Of a DNA stretch of 64,000 bases, positions 1 to 12,789 are shown piece after piece (position 1 is the first letter of the stretch; each line of letters starts with the position of its first letter). A program made the position numbers and the translations under genes. Location: the NCBI RefSeq assembly GCF_029873635.1, contig NC_080423.1:98514397-98578396 (forward strand), written 5' to 3'. The DNA comes from Malania oleifera (taxonomy: Eukaryota > Streptophyta > Magnoliopsida > Santalales > Ximeniaceae). The notes beneath the pieces are model-generated. The model was not told the DNA's origin. It ran no database searches and saw only the letters and a list, made by a program, of their open reading frames with translations.

Positions 1-2325
1 AAACCAAGTGGTGATCAGTTAAGATGTGATTTTTGATGAGAAAGTCATGTTGTTGTGTACTCAAGAAAAAGAGAAATGGGTGCCAGAAAATTGTAGCAGC
101 AATGAGCATGTGGTGCAAATGGAGTTAAAGACTCACGGTAGAGGTGACAATATTCAAAATGCAAGGAGTCCTAGCTCATAAGATTAGCAACATCATAGTA
201 TAGTTATAGACAAGCCCATACTCATTATCAGGCCACCCCCAAGTATGGTTTTAATGATTTGGTTTCTTATGCACTCATTACTAGTAGCAAGGATCCTACT
301 ACTTTTCAAAAGACGATGCACAACCAAAAGAAAAGTAGATGGATGGGTGATATGGTGGAGGAGATGGAGTCTTTGCATAAGAACCAGACATGGGAGTTGG
401 TGGAACTTCCAGATGGGAAGAGAGCGATAGTATGCAAATGGGTGTATAAGAAGAAAGAATCAATATCAGCCAAAAAAAAAAAAAAAAAAGGAAAAATTCA
501 AGGCTCATTTAGTAGCAAAGGACTACTTACAGAGGAAAGGGGTTAATTATGATGAGATCTTTTCCCCTGTTGTCAAACACACTTCCATCAGAGCAGTGTT
601 GGGACTGGTAGCACATTTTAATATGCATTTGGAGTAGATGGATGTAAAGATAGTGTTTCTCCATAATGATTTAGAGGAGTTGATTTACATGGTATAACCA
701 AAAGGGTTAAGTCAGCCTAGACAGGAACACTTGGTCTGTAAATTAAGAAAATCACTTTACGGGCTGAAGTAGTCTCTGAGGTAGTGGTACAAGTGATTTG
801 ACTCCTACATGGTCCAGATTGGCTATAGGAGATGTGAGTATGATTGTTGTATTTATGTGAAGATTCTTGATGATGGTTCATTTATTTTTCTCTTGCTTTA
901 TGTGGATGACATGTTGATTGCTGGGAAAAGTATGACTGAGGTCAACAACTTGAAAATCACGTTGAGCAAATAATTTGACATAAAGGATTTGGGTGTGGCC
1001 AAGAATATTCTTGAGATAGAGATTCGCAAGGATAGAGCTTCCAAGAGATTGCGGTTATCTCAGCGTAGCTATGTTGAGAGGGTTTTGGAGAGGTTCAACA
1101 TGGATAATGCAAAACCAGTAAGTACATATTTAGCGAATCATTTTAGATTGTCTACTGCCCAGTGTCCAAAAACAGATGATGAAGTTCAATACATGTCAAA
1201 GGTTCCATATGCTAGTGCAGTGGGGTGCTTGATGTATATTATGCTTTGTACAAAATCGGATCTGGCACAAGTTGTCAGTGTGGTGAGCAAGTTTCTATCA
1301 AATTCGGGATGACAATATTAGGATGTAGTCAAGTGGATTTTCAAATACTTAAGGGGTACTATAGATTATGACATCATGTTTGGCAAACAACAGGGCGGTC
1401 TTTAAGTTGTGGGATATGTGAATGCAGACTATGTGAGGAACTTAGATGACAGGAGGTCTACCACAAGCTATGTATTCACTATTGTGGGGGGGCCTATTTG
1501 TTGGAAGTCCATGGTTTAGTCTCTAGTTGCACTATCTACTACTAAGTTAGAGTATATGGCAATGGCTAAGGCTACCAAGGAAGCTTTGTGATTTACAGGA
1601 TTGGTCAATGAGTTAGGTATTCAGTTAGGTGGAGTTCAGTTGCATTGTGATAGTCAGGGTGCCATTTATTTGGTGAAGAACTAGGTGTATTATGCGAGGA
1701 CCAAGCACATAGATGTGAAATTTCACAAGATCAAAGAATTAGTTTCTTCTGGTGAACTATTGCTTGAGAAAGTTTACACGTCTGAGGATGCAACAGACAT
1801 GTTGACAAATTCTGTTACCACAGACAAGTTCAAGCACTGCTTGGACTTGATTAATGTTTCTAGATGCTAGATAGGAGGCGTCCCAACCTATTGTCCCATG
1901 TGGAGCTCCGAATTATGTTTTCGTTTTCTCCTAAGGGGTGAGTATTTTCCAAGGTGGACATTGTTGTAGTTTGTAGCTTATATTGAGTGGAACACATGTA
2001 TAGAGAAAACAGACTTAAGAACACAAGGAAGTTGGTCTGAAAAAAAATTGTTGACGGTTTGCATAAGTATGTCGACGGTTACATCAACGGTTTCAGCAAA
2101 AAGCCATTTAGAAGAAAACCATCGATGGTTTGACATAAAGACTTCGACGGTTTTATCCAGTAAAGGAAATTGTCAACAGTTTTGTTTGATTTTGTTTTTA
2201 AAATTTGAACTGGGATGATCAAAAGGTTGGGGATGCAGGGTCAAATCCTTCGCAAATTGATACAAGGGTATTTAAGGAATTCTTTAATATCTCTGTACGT
2301 TTATGGTTAGTATAAATACAATGAT
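1..2325 (+). mobile_element. Ty1/copia element, 3' part, decayed
   Basis: The stretch encodes remnants of a copia polyprotein in the usual order. Reverse transcriptase lies at about 400-1000, with a recognisable YVDDM-type active-site region near 900. The connection and RNase H region lies at about 1000-1870 and ends in the family motif around TKHIDVKFHKIKE. A polypurine tract at 1951-1961 leads into the 3' LTR at 1962. The element runs off the left edge, so its 5' LTR and gag are not visible. Its LTR is interrupted at 2325 by the gypsy element and resumes at 12523. It is an old copy, broken in roughly ten or more places. It is related to the copia element at 44465-48255: internal sequence and LTR starts are similar. 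Confidence 0.85.
1962..2325 (+). repeat. Copia 3' LTR, left part
   Basis: It starts TGTTG right after the polypurine tract AAGGTGGACAT. It contains several copies of a short motif around GTCGACGGTT or its variants. The LTR was split by the gypsy insertion and its right part is at 12523-12684. Confidence 0.7.
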
Positions 2326-2592
2326 TGTAAAAACCCCAAAAAGAGATATAAAATATTAGTGGATTGATTTCAAAAAAAAATAAAAATAAAAATAAAAATA
2401 AATAATTAAAAATAATAATAATTATTAATTAATTAATTAATTAAACGAATTTAAAAAAAAAGAAAAAAAGAAAAAAAATAATTAATTAATTAATCGAATT
2501 TAAAAGAAAAAGAAAAAGAAAAAAAATTAATTAAAATTAATTTTTATTTTTTTTTAATAAAATATATTATTATTATTAATATTAATTAAATA

Positions 2593-2632
<40 letters not shown>

Positions 2633-4885
2633 CCTTCCTGAAGGATCTGAATCCTTCAGGAAGGATGTTTTAAATTGAAAGGCCCCCCCCCCAGATTATC
2701 TTCTTCTTCTTCTTTTCTTTTCTTTTCTTTTCTTTCTCTATAACTCTCTGAACTCTCTCTCTCTCTCTCTCCTCACGTTCTCTCTCCCTCTCTCCTCGAT
2801 TTCATGACGGATTTTCGCCCGATTGAAAATCCGAAGATACCACTGGACTCCATTCGCCGCTGCCGTCATTTCTACCAGAGCGGATCAGTGGTAGGAGCGG
2901 CGTAAGAGTATTCCTCGGGGTAAGCCATTTTTCCATTTTTCTTTAATTTCTTGCAAAATATAAGCCCAATTGACGAACGGACACCACCACGAGAATCTAG
3001 GGATGATTCTCTACAAGTCTAGTGGGATGGAATTCTCGTGGGGGTATCGGGCCAAAATCTCAAATTTGGGGTGCGACGATTATTAAGGGGCTTATTTTTA
3101 ATTAATTAGCATTAATTTAGAAATGCTAAAATATTAAGCACTTGGGACTGAAGTAGGATTTCTAGAATTTAGGCCCCGGGTGAGCGCCGCGAGTGTAATT
3201 TTGGGACCCGCAAGCAAAACTTGGAAAATTAAGTGGGGATGTTAAATAATAGTTTAAATGTTAATTTGAGGTATATGAAGCCTAAGGAAGGCTAGATGAG
3301 TATTATTTTGAAGAAATAGATTAATTAATCTAGGAAAAAATGTAAATTGTAGGAATTAAATTTCGGGCGCCAAGGGCGTGAAATTTTGGGTCATAAGGAA
3401 TTTCTCAGTAAGCAGGTAAGGGAATAAACTAAAGCAGTAATTTTTCATACAAATTATTATTGATTATGAGTAAATTTATTTTCAGAAAAGCATATGTTAT
3501 ATTGTGTATTACGAATGAAATGTACGATTGGGAAAATACTGCTATGATGATTAAAATGTATATGTATGTATGAGATGAAAGAAATTCACGATTTTAGAAT
3601 ACGAAATATGACTTTTAACAGCATATGTGTGGCATGAATATTATTTTATGTGAAATGTATTATGATGTGAAAGATTTTACGATCAAAGCATGATTTCAGG
3701 TATTATGAAAATATGAGTTATGTTGTGATGGTTTTGACGATTATGTGATAAATGATGTATTTTCAGTATATATATACCTGAAACAATTTTGGCGCGAGGC
3801 TATATATTTATGTTATCGGCACGAGGCCGTATTTATGTTTTTGGCGCGAGACCATATATTTATGTTATCGGCATGAGGCCGTATTTATGTTATTGGCGCG
3901 AGACCATGTATTTATGTTATCGGCACGAGGCCGAATTTATGCTATCGGCACGAGGCCGTATTTATATTATTGGCGCATGGCCATATGTATGATTTCGGCG
4001 CGAGACCGTATCTATGTTTTCGGCACGAGGCCGTAATGATGTTATGTATGATCATGTATTATATATTTTCATAACTAGGATGTTAGTTTAGTTCAGATCA
4101 GGAGCTCGGTACCGTAGCTATGGGTTAATTTTGGCACGAGGCCTTATTAGTGCTACCGTCCCACGAGGGGATGGGAGATGGATAGTTGATGTGGCTTTCA
4201 GTAGAGTGTGGACATCCACTTGGCAGTACGGACCAGGGTGTGGTGGGCTCATCGTACTTACAGACATATTTGATTCGGCAGTGGTCGGCCAGCCATTGTC
4301 GGGTCCCGCCTTCGGGCTGCATAACCCGTCATGGGGGGTAATACATGACACTAGCTAGCTAGTCATCTTGGGTTTGTTTTCAGTACTACAGTTATAACAG
4401 ATGATTTATTAACAGATATGAAAATATATGTTTACCCAGTACGATATGATTATGTTTATAGAATTATGAAATGTACTGTATACGTACAAATGCATTAAAT
4501 ATTCATGTTGCCACACAGCTGTATTTAGTTTATTTTCCCTTACTGAGAAGTGTCTCACCCCCAAACTTAATTAATTTTTCAGGAGCTCCTGAGAGATTGG
4601 CGGGTCAGGGCCGCCGTTGAGCTAGTGAGATTACCCTGTGAGAAGGGTAAGATTTTGTAAAAGGGTCAAAGTTATTTCATGTTTGACCCTCGAGATATTT
4701 GGATGTATGTGAAGATGCATAGAATGCTCTGGTATTATGTTTTATGATTGGATGTTTGAGATTTTATGTTTACTGCTGCTAGGTTTTCCGCTGTGTTTGA
4801 CAGGTGTCCCCGTTACCCACGGGTTCGGGTTGACCATTTTATTTATTATGTGATATTTTATGTTAAGAAATTGAGGGACGTTACA
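2326..4885 (+). repeat. Gypsy 5' LTR (2560 bp)
   Basis: It begins TGTAAAAACC and ends GACGTTACA, with TG...CA ends. It matches 9930-12517 over its whole length. It holds an A/T-rich block near 2370-2630, a CT-rich block near 2700-2790 and a tandem array at 3785-4035. Confidence 0.95.
3785..4035 (+). repeat. Degenerate tandem repeats in the gypsy 5' LTR
   Basis: About ten units of 21-24 bp alternate between forms centred on GGCGCGAGGCC and GGCACGAGGCC, separated by TATTTATGTTAT-like spacers. The same array occurs in the 3' LTR with a different unit number. The open frames across it are a by-product of the repeat period. Confidence 0.85.
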
Positions 4886-4888
4886 TTT

Positions 4889-4899
4889 CGTATCAGAGC
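4889..4899 (+). promoter_or_regulatory. Primer-binding site (initiator Met tRNA type)
   Basis: CGTATCAGAGC lies three bases after the 5' LTR. It resembles TGGTATCAGAGC, the usual plant site complementary to the 3' end of initiator methionine tRNA. Confidence 0.75.
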
Positions 4900-5211
4900 C
4901 TAGGATACTAGGTTCTGTAGACTCTGGAGTGCAGCAGTAATAATACCAGAGTATAGGATAAGAGAACTTGAGGTTTGGTTTTGTAGTCTAGATGCAGGAC
5001 TTCCATGGTGGTTTGTATGATTTTCCTGGGGTGACGATTTCAGGAAATTCATTGTAAACTATCGTCGGGTTGGGTATCTAGATTTCAGGATTGAACCTTG
5101 AATTAAGATCAAGAGTGACGAGTTAATTAGAAAAAAAAAAAAAAATACCATATGAGTTGAGTGATATGTATAGAGAATGAGGTTTTGAGTTAAGTTATTT
5201 CTTCTTTCAGG

Positions 5212-8200
5212 ATGGACCTTGGTGGCAATAGTGCCCACGCCAGTGGGAGTGAGGGTGCTGGACCCTCAGGCGCTGCAGGTAGTGATTCAGATGCAGTCTT
5301 ACGCAGTGTTGCACAGCAGGTTATGGCAGAAATTACCAGGAGTTCGAGAGAACAGGGTGGTCCGTCTATAGGCCACGGTTGTACGATCGAGAAGTTCATA
5401 AAGATGAATCCTCCAGCTTTCTCAAGAGGAACGGATCCTGCAGTCGCTGAGAATTGGGTGTAGGAGATGGAGAAAATATTTACAGCACTGCAGTGTTCAG
5501 AGGAGCAGAATGTGCTGTTTGCCACCTACAGACTGACTGGAGAGGCCGAGAGATGGTGGTCAGCAGTGAGATTGTTAGAGCAGCAGAGGACTATACCTGT
5601 AGAGATGACTTGGGAGCGATTTAGAGAGATATTCTTCGACAGGTATTTTTCAGCCTCTTCCAGGGAGGTTAAGATTACGGAGTTCCTGAATCTGAAGCAG
5701 GGACAGCTGTCAGTACAGTAGTACGCGGCGAGGTTCATCAAGCTATCTCGCTTCGCCCCATACATTATTCCAGATGAGACGAAGAAGGTACGACAGTTTG
5801 AAAGAGGCTTGAGGAGAGAAATTTACAAGTAGGTATCGATATTGAAGTTGCAGGACTTCACCGAGTTGGTTGACCGAGCCACTATAGCAGAGATTGGTGA
5901 GTGATTGGAGGCTGAGGAGCAGAGGCAAAAGAAGAGATCCATACCTTCTGATTTTCAGCAAGGAGCCAACTGTGCCGCGTGGAAGAGAGGTGGCTATTAT
6001 AGGGATCGGAGACAGAAGACCGGGAATCGCGGTTTCCAGGGTGCACAGCCATCTCCCGCATGCCCATCTTGCGGGAAGAGACACCTGGGAGAGTGTCGTG
6101 CTGGGCGAGGTGTCCGCTACAAGTGCGGGGAGCCAAGACATATGATGAGGGAGTGTCCGACACAGATTGGTACTGTTCCTAGACCTACACGAGGAGGTTA
6201 CCAGGCACCACGAGGAGGCCAGCAGAGGAATACGACCCTAGCCAGAGTTTTTGCTTTGACACCGGGCGATGCTGAGGTGGCAGGAGATGTGGTGACAGGT
6301 ACTGTTTCAATACTGTCATTTAAAGCTACTATTTTGTTTGATTCTGGGGCGACGCATTCATTTATCGCCTGGGATTATGTTAAATTGTGTGGGTTTGAGC
6401 CTCAGCAGTTAGAAATTAGTTTGTCTGTTGCTACACCAACTGGGACCGTAGGGGTATACTCAGGGACTGTCCAGTGGATATTCAGGGGAGGTCTTTGTTA
6501 GCTAATCTGGTGGTTTTAGACATGCATGGGTTTGAGGTAATCTTGGGCATGGATTGGCTAGCTGCCCACTATGCTAGCATTGATTGCCATCAGAGAGTGG
6601 TAGTGTTTAGACCTCCAGAGGGACAGGAGTACAGATTTGTGGGATCACGTGTGCGCACCCCACCTCCGTTATTATCTGCTATTCAGGTGTGTAAATTGCT
6701 ATCAGAAGGTTGTCAGGGATATTTAGCCTATATGAAGGCTGTATCAGAAGAGGAACTGAGGGTGGAGGATATCCCAGTCGTGAGAGATTTTCCTGATGTA
6801 CTTCCAGAGGATTTGCCAGGACTACCTCCTGATCGTGAGGTAGAGTTCATTATTGATATGGTTTCGGGGACAGCACCGATTTCGAAGGCGCCGTATAGAA
6901 TGGCACTAGTAGAGCTGAAAGAATTGAAAGAACAGTTGCAGGAGCTGTTAGATAAGGGGTTCATTTGGTCCAGTGTGTCACCTTGGGGAGCACCAGTTTT
7001 GTTTGTGAGGAAGAAGGATGGCTCGATGAGATTATGCATCGACTATCGAGAAATCAATAAAGTAACTATCAAGAATAAATACCCGCTCCCGCGTATTGAT
7101 GATTTGTTTGACCAGTTACAAGGGACACAGATCTTTTTGAAGATAGATTTACGCTCCGGGTACCATCAAGTGAAAGTCAGGGCGGAAGATGTTCTGAAGA
7201 CGGCATTTAGAACACGGTATGGTCACTATGAATTTCTAGTTATGCCATTTGGGTTGACGAATGCTCCTACGATTTTTATGGATCTTATGAACAGGGTTTT
7301 TCACCAGTACTTGGATCGGTTTGTGGTAGTATTTATTGATGATATACTAGTGTATTCGAAGAGTCCAGAGGAGCATGAGGAGCATCTAAGTATAGTGTTG
7401 CAGGTATTGCGAGAGAAGAAGCTATATGCGAAGCTCAAGAAGTGTGAGTTTTGGCTGGAACAGGTTACCTTCCTTGGACACGTTATATCCAAGGGTGGTA
7501 TTTCTGTTGATCCGAGTAAAATTGAGGCGGTAGTTGATTGGGTACAACCAAAGAACGTGCATGAGATCAGGAGTTTCCTGGGATTGGCTGGGTACCACCG
7601 CAGGTTTGTTGAGGGCTTTTCTCGAGGCCCGTTGACCAGATTGACCAGGAAAGGAGTGAAGTTTGAGTGGTCTGATGAATGTGAACAGAGCTTCCAGGAG
7701 TTGAAGCAGCGACTCATCACTGTGCCTGTGTTGACGATTCCTTCAGGAGAAGAGGGGTTCTTAATTTACAGTGATGCATCCCATAAAGGGCTCGGATGCG
7801 TGTTGATGCTGCGGGGGAGAGTGATAGCCTATGCCTCACGACAGTTGAAAGAATATGAGAAGAATTACCCTACCCACGATCTGGAGTTGGCGGCAGTTGT
7901 TTATGCGCTGAAGATTTGGAGGCACTATTTATATGGGGGTAGGTGTGAGATATTTACTGACCATAAGAGTTTAAAGTATTCTTCACGCAGAAGGAATTGA
8001 ATATGAGGCAGAGGAGATGGTTGGAGTTAATAAAGGATTACGACTGCACTATTAGCTACCACCCGGGAAAGGCTAATGTGGTTGCTGATGCTTTGAGTCG
8101 GAAATCAGTGGAATCATCTGTATCTACAGTGGAGATTCAGCATCCGATTCAGATGGATCTGGAGAGGCTCGGTGTGGAGCTGGTAGAGGGCGATCACCAG

Positions 8201-9660
8201 GCGTTCATTGCTGACTTGGTTTTGTAGCCGACTCTATAGGAGAGGATTAAAGCAACTCAAAGGAATGATGCAGAACTAGTAGAGCTTATGGGAAAGGTAC
8301 AGGATGGTCAGGAACCAGAGTTCAACATTTCAGATGATGGAGCCTTGAGGTTCCATACCAGGTTATGTGTTCCTGCCGATCTTGAGATCAAGAAAGTCAT
8401 ACTGGAGGAAGCACATCGATCCCTATATACTGTACATCCGGGTAGCACTAAAATGTACAGGGATCTCCGAGGGTCCTTCTGGTAGAGCAACATGAAGAGG
8501 GAGATAGCTCAGTTTGTGGGTCAGTGTTTGACGTGCCAGCAAGTGAAGGCTGAGCATCAGAGACCGGCGGGATGGTTGCAGCCACTCCACATTCCTAAGA
8601 GGAAGTGGGAGCATATAGCGATGGATTTCGTCTCAGGATTACCGCTAGCATTGCATGGACAGGATGCTATTTGGGTAGTGGTGGATCGATTGACGAAGAC
8701 TGCCCACTTTTTGCCGATCAGAGTTAGCTACTCCATGGACAGATTGGCTGGGTTATACATCCACGAGATAGTTAGACTCCACGGCGTCCCAGTGTCCATA
8801 GTTTCAGATAGAGACCCACGATTTACATCTCGTTTTTGGAAGAGTCTGCAAGGGGCCATGGGTTCTCGGTTGTCGTTCAGCACAGCTTTTCATCCTCAGA
8901 CAGATGGACAGATAGAGAGGACGATACAGATTTTGGAGGATATGCTGCGAGCATGTGTACTGGATTTTGGAGGTCGTTGGATGCAGTATTTGTCACTGGT
9001 TGAGTTTGCGTATAACAACAGCTACTAGGCCAGCATTGGGATGGCACCGTATAAGGCACTGTATGGCAGGAGGTGCCGATCCCCGTTGTACTGGGATGAG
9101 GTTGGAGAGAGACAGATATTAGGGCCAGAGCTGATACAGCAGACTCAGGATAAAGTCAGACTCATCAGAGACAGGATCAGGACAGCGCAGAGCCGGCAGA
9201 AGAGTTATGCTGATACTCGTCGGCGAGAATTGGAGTTTGACACAGGAGATCACGTGTTCCTGAAGGTGGCACCGCTGAAGGGTGTTATGAGGTTCGGGAG
9301 GAAGGGTAAGCTGAGCCCTAGGTATATTAGACCATTCGAGATTCTTGAGAGAGTGGGTCCAGTTGCCTATCGTTTGGCATTACCACCGGTCCTATCTAGG
9401 ATCCATGACGTATTCCACGTTTCTATGCTGAGAAAATACGTCCCAGACCCCTCCCATGTGATTAGATATGAAGCACTGGAGTTGGGCTATACGTTAGCTT
9501 ATGAGGAAGTGCCAGTGCAGATTCTTGACTGGAAGGAACAGGAGCTACGAATGAAGAAGATTCCTGGTAAAAGTTCTGTGGCGCAACCATGTCATTGAGG
9601 AGGCTTCTTGGGAACTAGAGGATCATATGTGCCAGAGATATCCGCACTTATTCAGTGGAG
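5212..9660 (+). pseudogene. Gypsy gag-pol region, broken
   Basis: The order of parts identifies a Ty3/gypsy gag-pol. Gag is at about 5212-6040, with a zinc-knuckle region near 6060-6160. The aspartic protease, with an FDSGATHSFI core, is near 6335-6370. Reverse transcriptase is at about 6850-7420 with the FIDDILVYS active site, followed by RNase H at about 7750-8090. Integrase is at about 8440-9060 with the FHPQTDGQ region. A C-terminal part with the FHVSMLRKY motif precedes a chromodomain-like tail (about 9500-9660). Chromodomain-bearing elements with long LTRs are typical of the Tekay/Del lineage. The region is broken in about half a dozen places and is treated as a fossil. Confidence 0.9.
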
Positions 9661-9917
9661 TTAGAGTTGAGCCAGTCAAGTGAATGGAATATTGTTGTAG
9701 TTTTTATTTGTATAGTGTAACATAAGATAGATAAAGTTTTTAGTTTTGAAACGTGAATGGTTTTGGGAGAATTTTGACTAGTTGTAATCTCCCAGAGCCC
9801 TCGTTGTAACCACGGTATTCCTCCGCCGTAAGTGAGGGTAATCAATAAAAATAAGAAGTGTTTTCGCTAAGAAAGGGAAATAGGGGAATGGCAAATTTCG
9901 AGGACGAAATTTTAATA

Positions 9918-9929
9918 AGGTGGGGAGAA
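9918..9929 (+). promoter_or_regulatory. Polypurine tract of the gypsy element
   Basis: AGGTGGGGAGAA ends exactly where the 3' LTR begins; it primes plus-strand synthesis in this family. Confidence 0.85.
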
Positions 9930-10185
9930 TGTAAAAACCCCAAAAAGAGATATAAAATATTAGTGGATTGATTTCAAAAAAAAAAATAAAAATAAAAATA
10001 AAAATAAATAATTAAAAATAATAATAATTATTAATTAATTAAACGAATTTAAAAAAAAGAAAAAAAGAAAAAAAATTAATTAATTAATCGAATTTAAAAG
10101 AAAAAGAAAAAGAAAAAAAATTAATTAAAATTAATTTTTATTTTTTTAAATAAAATATATTATTATTATTAATATTAATTAAATA

Positions 10186-10225
<40 letters not shown>

Positions 10226-12517
10226 CCTTCCTGAAGGATCTGAATCCTTCAGGAAGGATGTTTTAAATTGAAAGGCCCCCCCCCCAGATTATCTTCTTCT
10301 TCTTCTTCTTCTTTTCTTTTCTTTCTCTGTAACTCTCTGAACTCTCTCTCTCTCTCTCCTCACGTTCTCTCTCCCTCTCTCCTCGATTTCGTGATGAATT
10401 TTTGCCCGATCGAAAATCCGAAGATACCACTGGACTCCATTCGCCGCTGCCGTCATTTCTACCGGAGCAGATCGGTGGTAGGAGCGGCGTAAGCGTACTT
10501 CCTGGGGTAAGCCATTTTTCCATTTTTCTTTAATTTCTTACAAAATATAAGCCCAATTGACGAACGGACACCACCACGAGAATCTAGGGATGATTCTCTA
10601 CAAGTCTAGTGGGACGGAATTCTAGTGGGGGTATCGTGCCAAAATCCCAAATTTGGGGTGCGGTGATTATTAAGGGGCTTATTTTTAATTAATTAGCATT
10701 AATTTAGAAATGCTAAAATATTAAGCACTTGGGACTGAAGTAGGATTTCTGGAATTTAGGCCTCGGGTGAGCGCCGCGAGTGTAATTTTGGGACCCGCAA
10801 GCAAAACTTGGAAAATTAAGTGGGGATGTTAAATAATAGTTTAAATATTAATTTGAGGTATATGAAGCCTAAGGAAGGCTAGATGAGTATTATTTTGAAG
10901 AAATAGATTAATTAATCTAGGAAAAAATGTAAATTGTAGGAATTAAATTTCGGGCGCCAAGGGCGTGAAATTTTGGGTCCTAAGGAATTTCTCAGTAGGC
11001 AGGTAAGGGAATAAACTAAAGTAGTAATTTTTCATACAAATTATTATTGATTATGAGTAAATTTATTTTCAGAAAAGCATATGTTATATTGTGTATTACG
11101 AATGAAATGTACGATTGGGAAAATACTGCTATGATGATTAAAATGTATATGTATGTATGAGATGAAAGAAATTCACGATTTTAGAATACGAAGTATGACT
11201 TTTAACAGCATATGTGTGGTATGAATATTATTTTATGTGAAATGTATTATGATGTGAAAGATTTTACGAACAAAGCATGATTTCAGGTATTATGAAAATA
11301 TGAGTTATGTTGTGATGGTTTTGACGATTATGTGATAAATGATGTATTTTCAGTATATATATACCTGAAACAATTTTGGCGCGAGGCTATATATTTATGT
11401 TATCGGCACGAGGCCGTATTTATGTTTTTGGCGCGAGGCCATATATTTATGTTATTGGCACGAGGCCGTATTTATGTTATTGGCGCGAGACCATGTATTT
11501 ATGTTATTGGCACGAGGTCGAATTTATGCTATCGGCACGAGACCGTATTTATATTATTGGCGCGAGGCCATATTTACTATGATTTTGGCGCGAGGCCATA
11601 TGTATGATTTCGGCGCGAGGCCGTATCTATGTTTTCGGCACGAAGCCGTAATAATGTTATGTATGATCATGTATTATATGTTTTCATAACCAGGATGTTA
11701 GTTTAGTTCAGACCAGGAGCTCGGTACCGTAGCTATGGGTTAATTTTGGCACGAGGCCTTATTAGTGCTACCGTCCTACGAGGGGATGGGAGATGGATAG
11801 TCGATGTGGCTTTCAGTAGAGTGTGGACGTCCACCTGGCGGTTCGGACCAAGGTGTGACGGGCTCATCGTACTTATAGACATATTTGATTCGGCAGTGGT
11901 CGACCAACCATTGTCGGGTCCCGCCTTCGGGCTGCACAACCCGTCATGGGGGGTAATACATGACACCAGCTAGCTAATCATCCTGGGTTTATTTTCAGTA
12001 CTACAGTTATAACAGATGATTTTATGTATGATATGATTTATTAACAAATATGAAAATATATGTTTACCCAGTACGATATGATTATGTTTATAGAATTATG
12101 AAATGTACTGTATACGTACAAATGCATTAAATATTCATGTTACCACACAGCTGTATTTAGTTTATTTTCCCTTACTGAGAAGTGTCTCACCCCCTAACTT
12201 AATTAATTTTTCAGGAGCTCCTAAGAGACTGGGGGGTCAGGGCCGTCGTTGAGCTAGTGAGATTACCCTGTTAGAAGGGTAAGATTTTGTAAAATGGTCA
12301 GAGTTATTTTGTGTTTGACCCTCGAGATATTTGGATGTATGTGAGGATGTATAGAATGCTCTGGTATTATGTTTTATGTTTGGATGTTTGAGATTTTATG
12401 TTTACTGCTGTTAGGTTTTTCGCTGTGTTTGACAGGTGTCCTCGTTACCCATGGGTTCGGGTTGACCATTTTATTTATTATGTGATATTTTATGTTAAGA
12501 AATTGAGGGACGTTACA
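9930..12517 (+). repeat. Gypsy 3' LTR (2588 bp)
   Basis: It is near-identical to 2326-4885. The length difference comes from the simple-sequence blocks and from the tandem array at about 11370-11655, which has about one more unit than the 5' copy. Confidence 0.95.
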
Positions 12518-12522
12518 ATGAT

Positions 12523-12684
12523 GTAACCCTGTATTTTGATGATAGTGCATTTTAGCCGCCGCTTGCTCCCATGGACGTAGGCATTCTATCGAACCATGTT
12601 AAATCCTTGTGTTGTTTTATTGTTGTTTCCATATCTGTATTATTTATCATAACTACATTGCACCATCGTTTTTTCGCAATAACA
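12523..12684 (+). repeat. Copia 3' LTR, right part
   Basis: It continues the LTR split at 2325. It carries a segment (TGCTCCCATGGACGTAGGC) that is also found in the LTRs of the copia element at 44465-48255 (near 44895 and 48060). The end at ...AATAACA is inferred from the expected TG...CA form. Confidence 0.6.
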
Positions 12685-12789
12685 AGATACATGCTCTTTT
12701 CCAAGACAATAAATAAAATAATAATATTAAAATACACTAACAAAAAATATTTACAAGAAAGGAAAAGAGAAAGAAAATTGGAAAGCGCA

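Larger units (their letters stand above)
2326..12517 (+). mobile_element. Ty3/gypsy (Tekay-like) LTR retrotransposon
   Basis: This is a full-structure LTR element. It has LTRs at 2326-4885 and 9930-12517, a primer-binding site after the 5' LTR, a polypurine tract before the 3' LTR, and target duplication ATGAT on both sides (2321-2325 and 12518-12522). The internal region carries gag, a zinc knuckle, aspartic protease, reverse transcriptase, RNase H, integrase and a chromodomain-like end in gypsy order. The two LTRs are nearly identical by eye, so the insertion is recent, probably of the order of a million years or so (inference). The coding region is broken in about half a dozen places. It sits inside the 3' LTR of an older copia element. 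Confidence 0.95.

Noticed and set aside
3789-3992. Open frames rich in RGRIYVIGARPY-type repeats
   Set aside because: They are produced by the 21-24 bp tandem array of the gypsy LTR; the 3' LTR gives the same type of frame.
4118-4358. Overlapping frames on both strands in the LTR
   Set aside because: They recur at 11733-11973 as part of the second LTR; no domain, non-coding LTR sequence.
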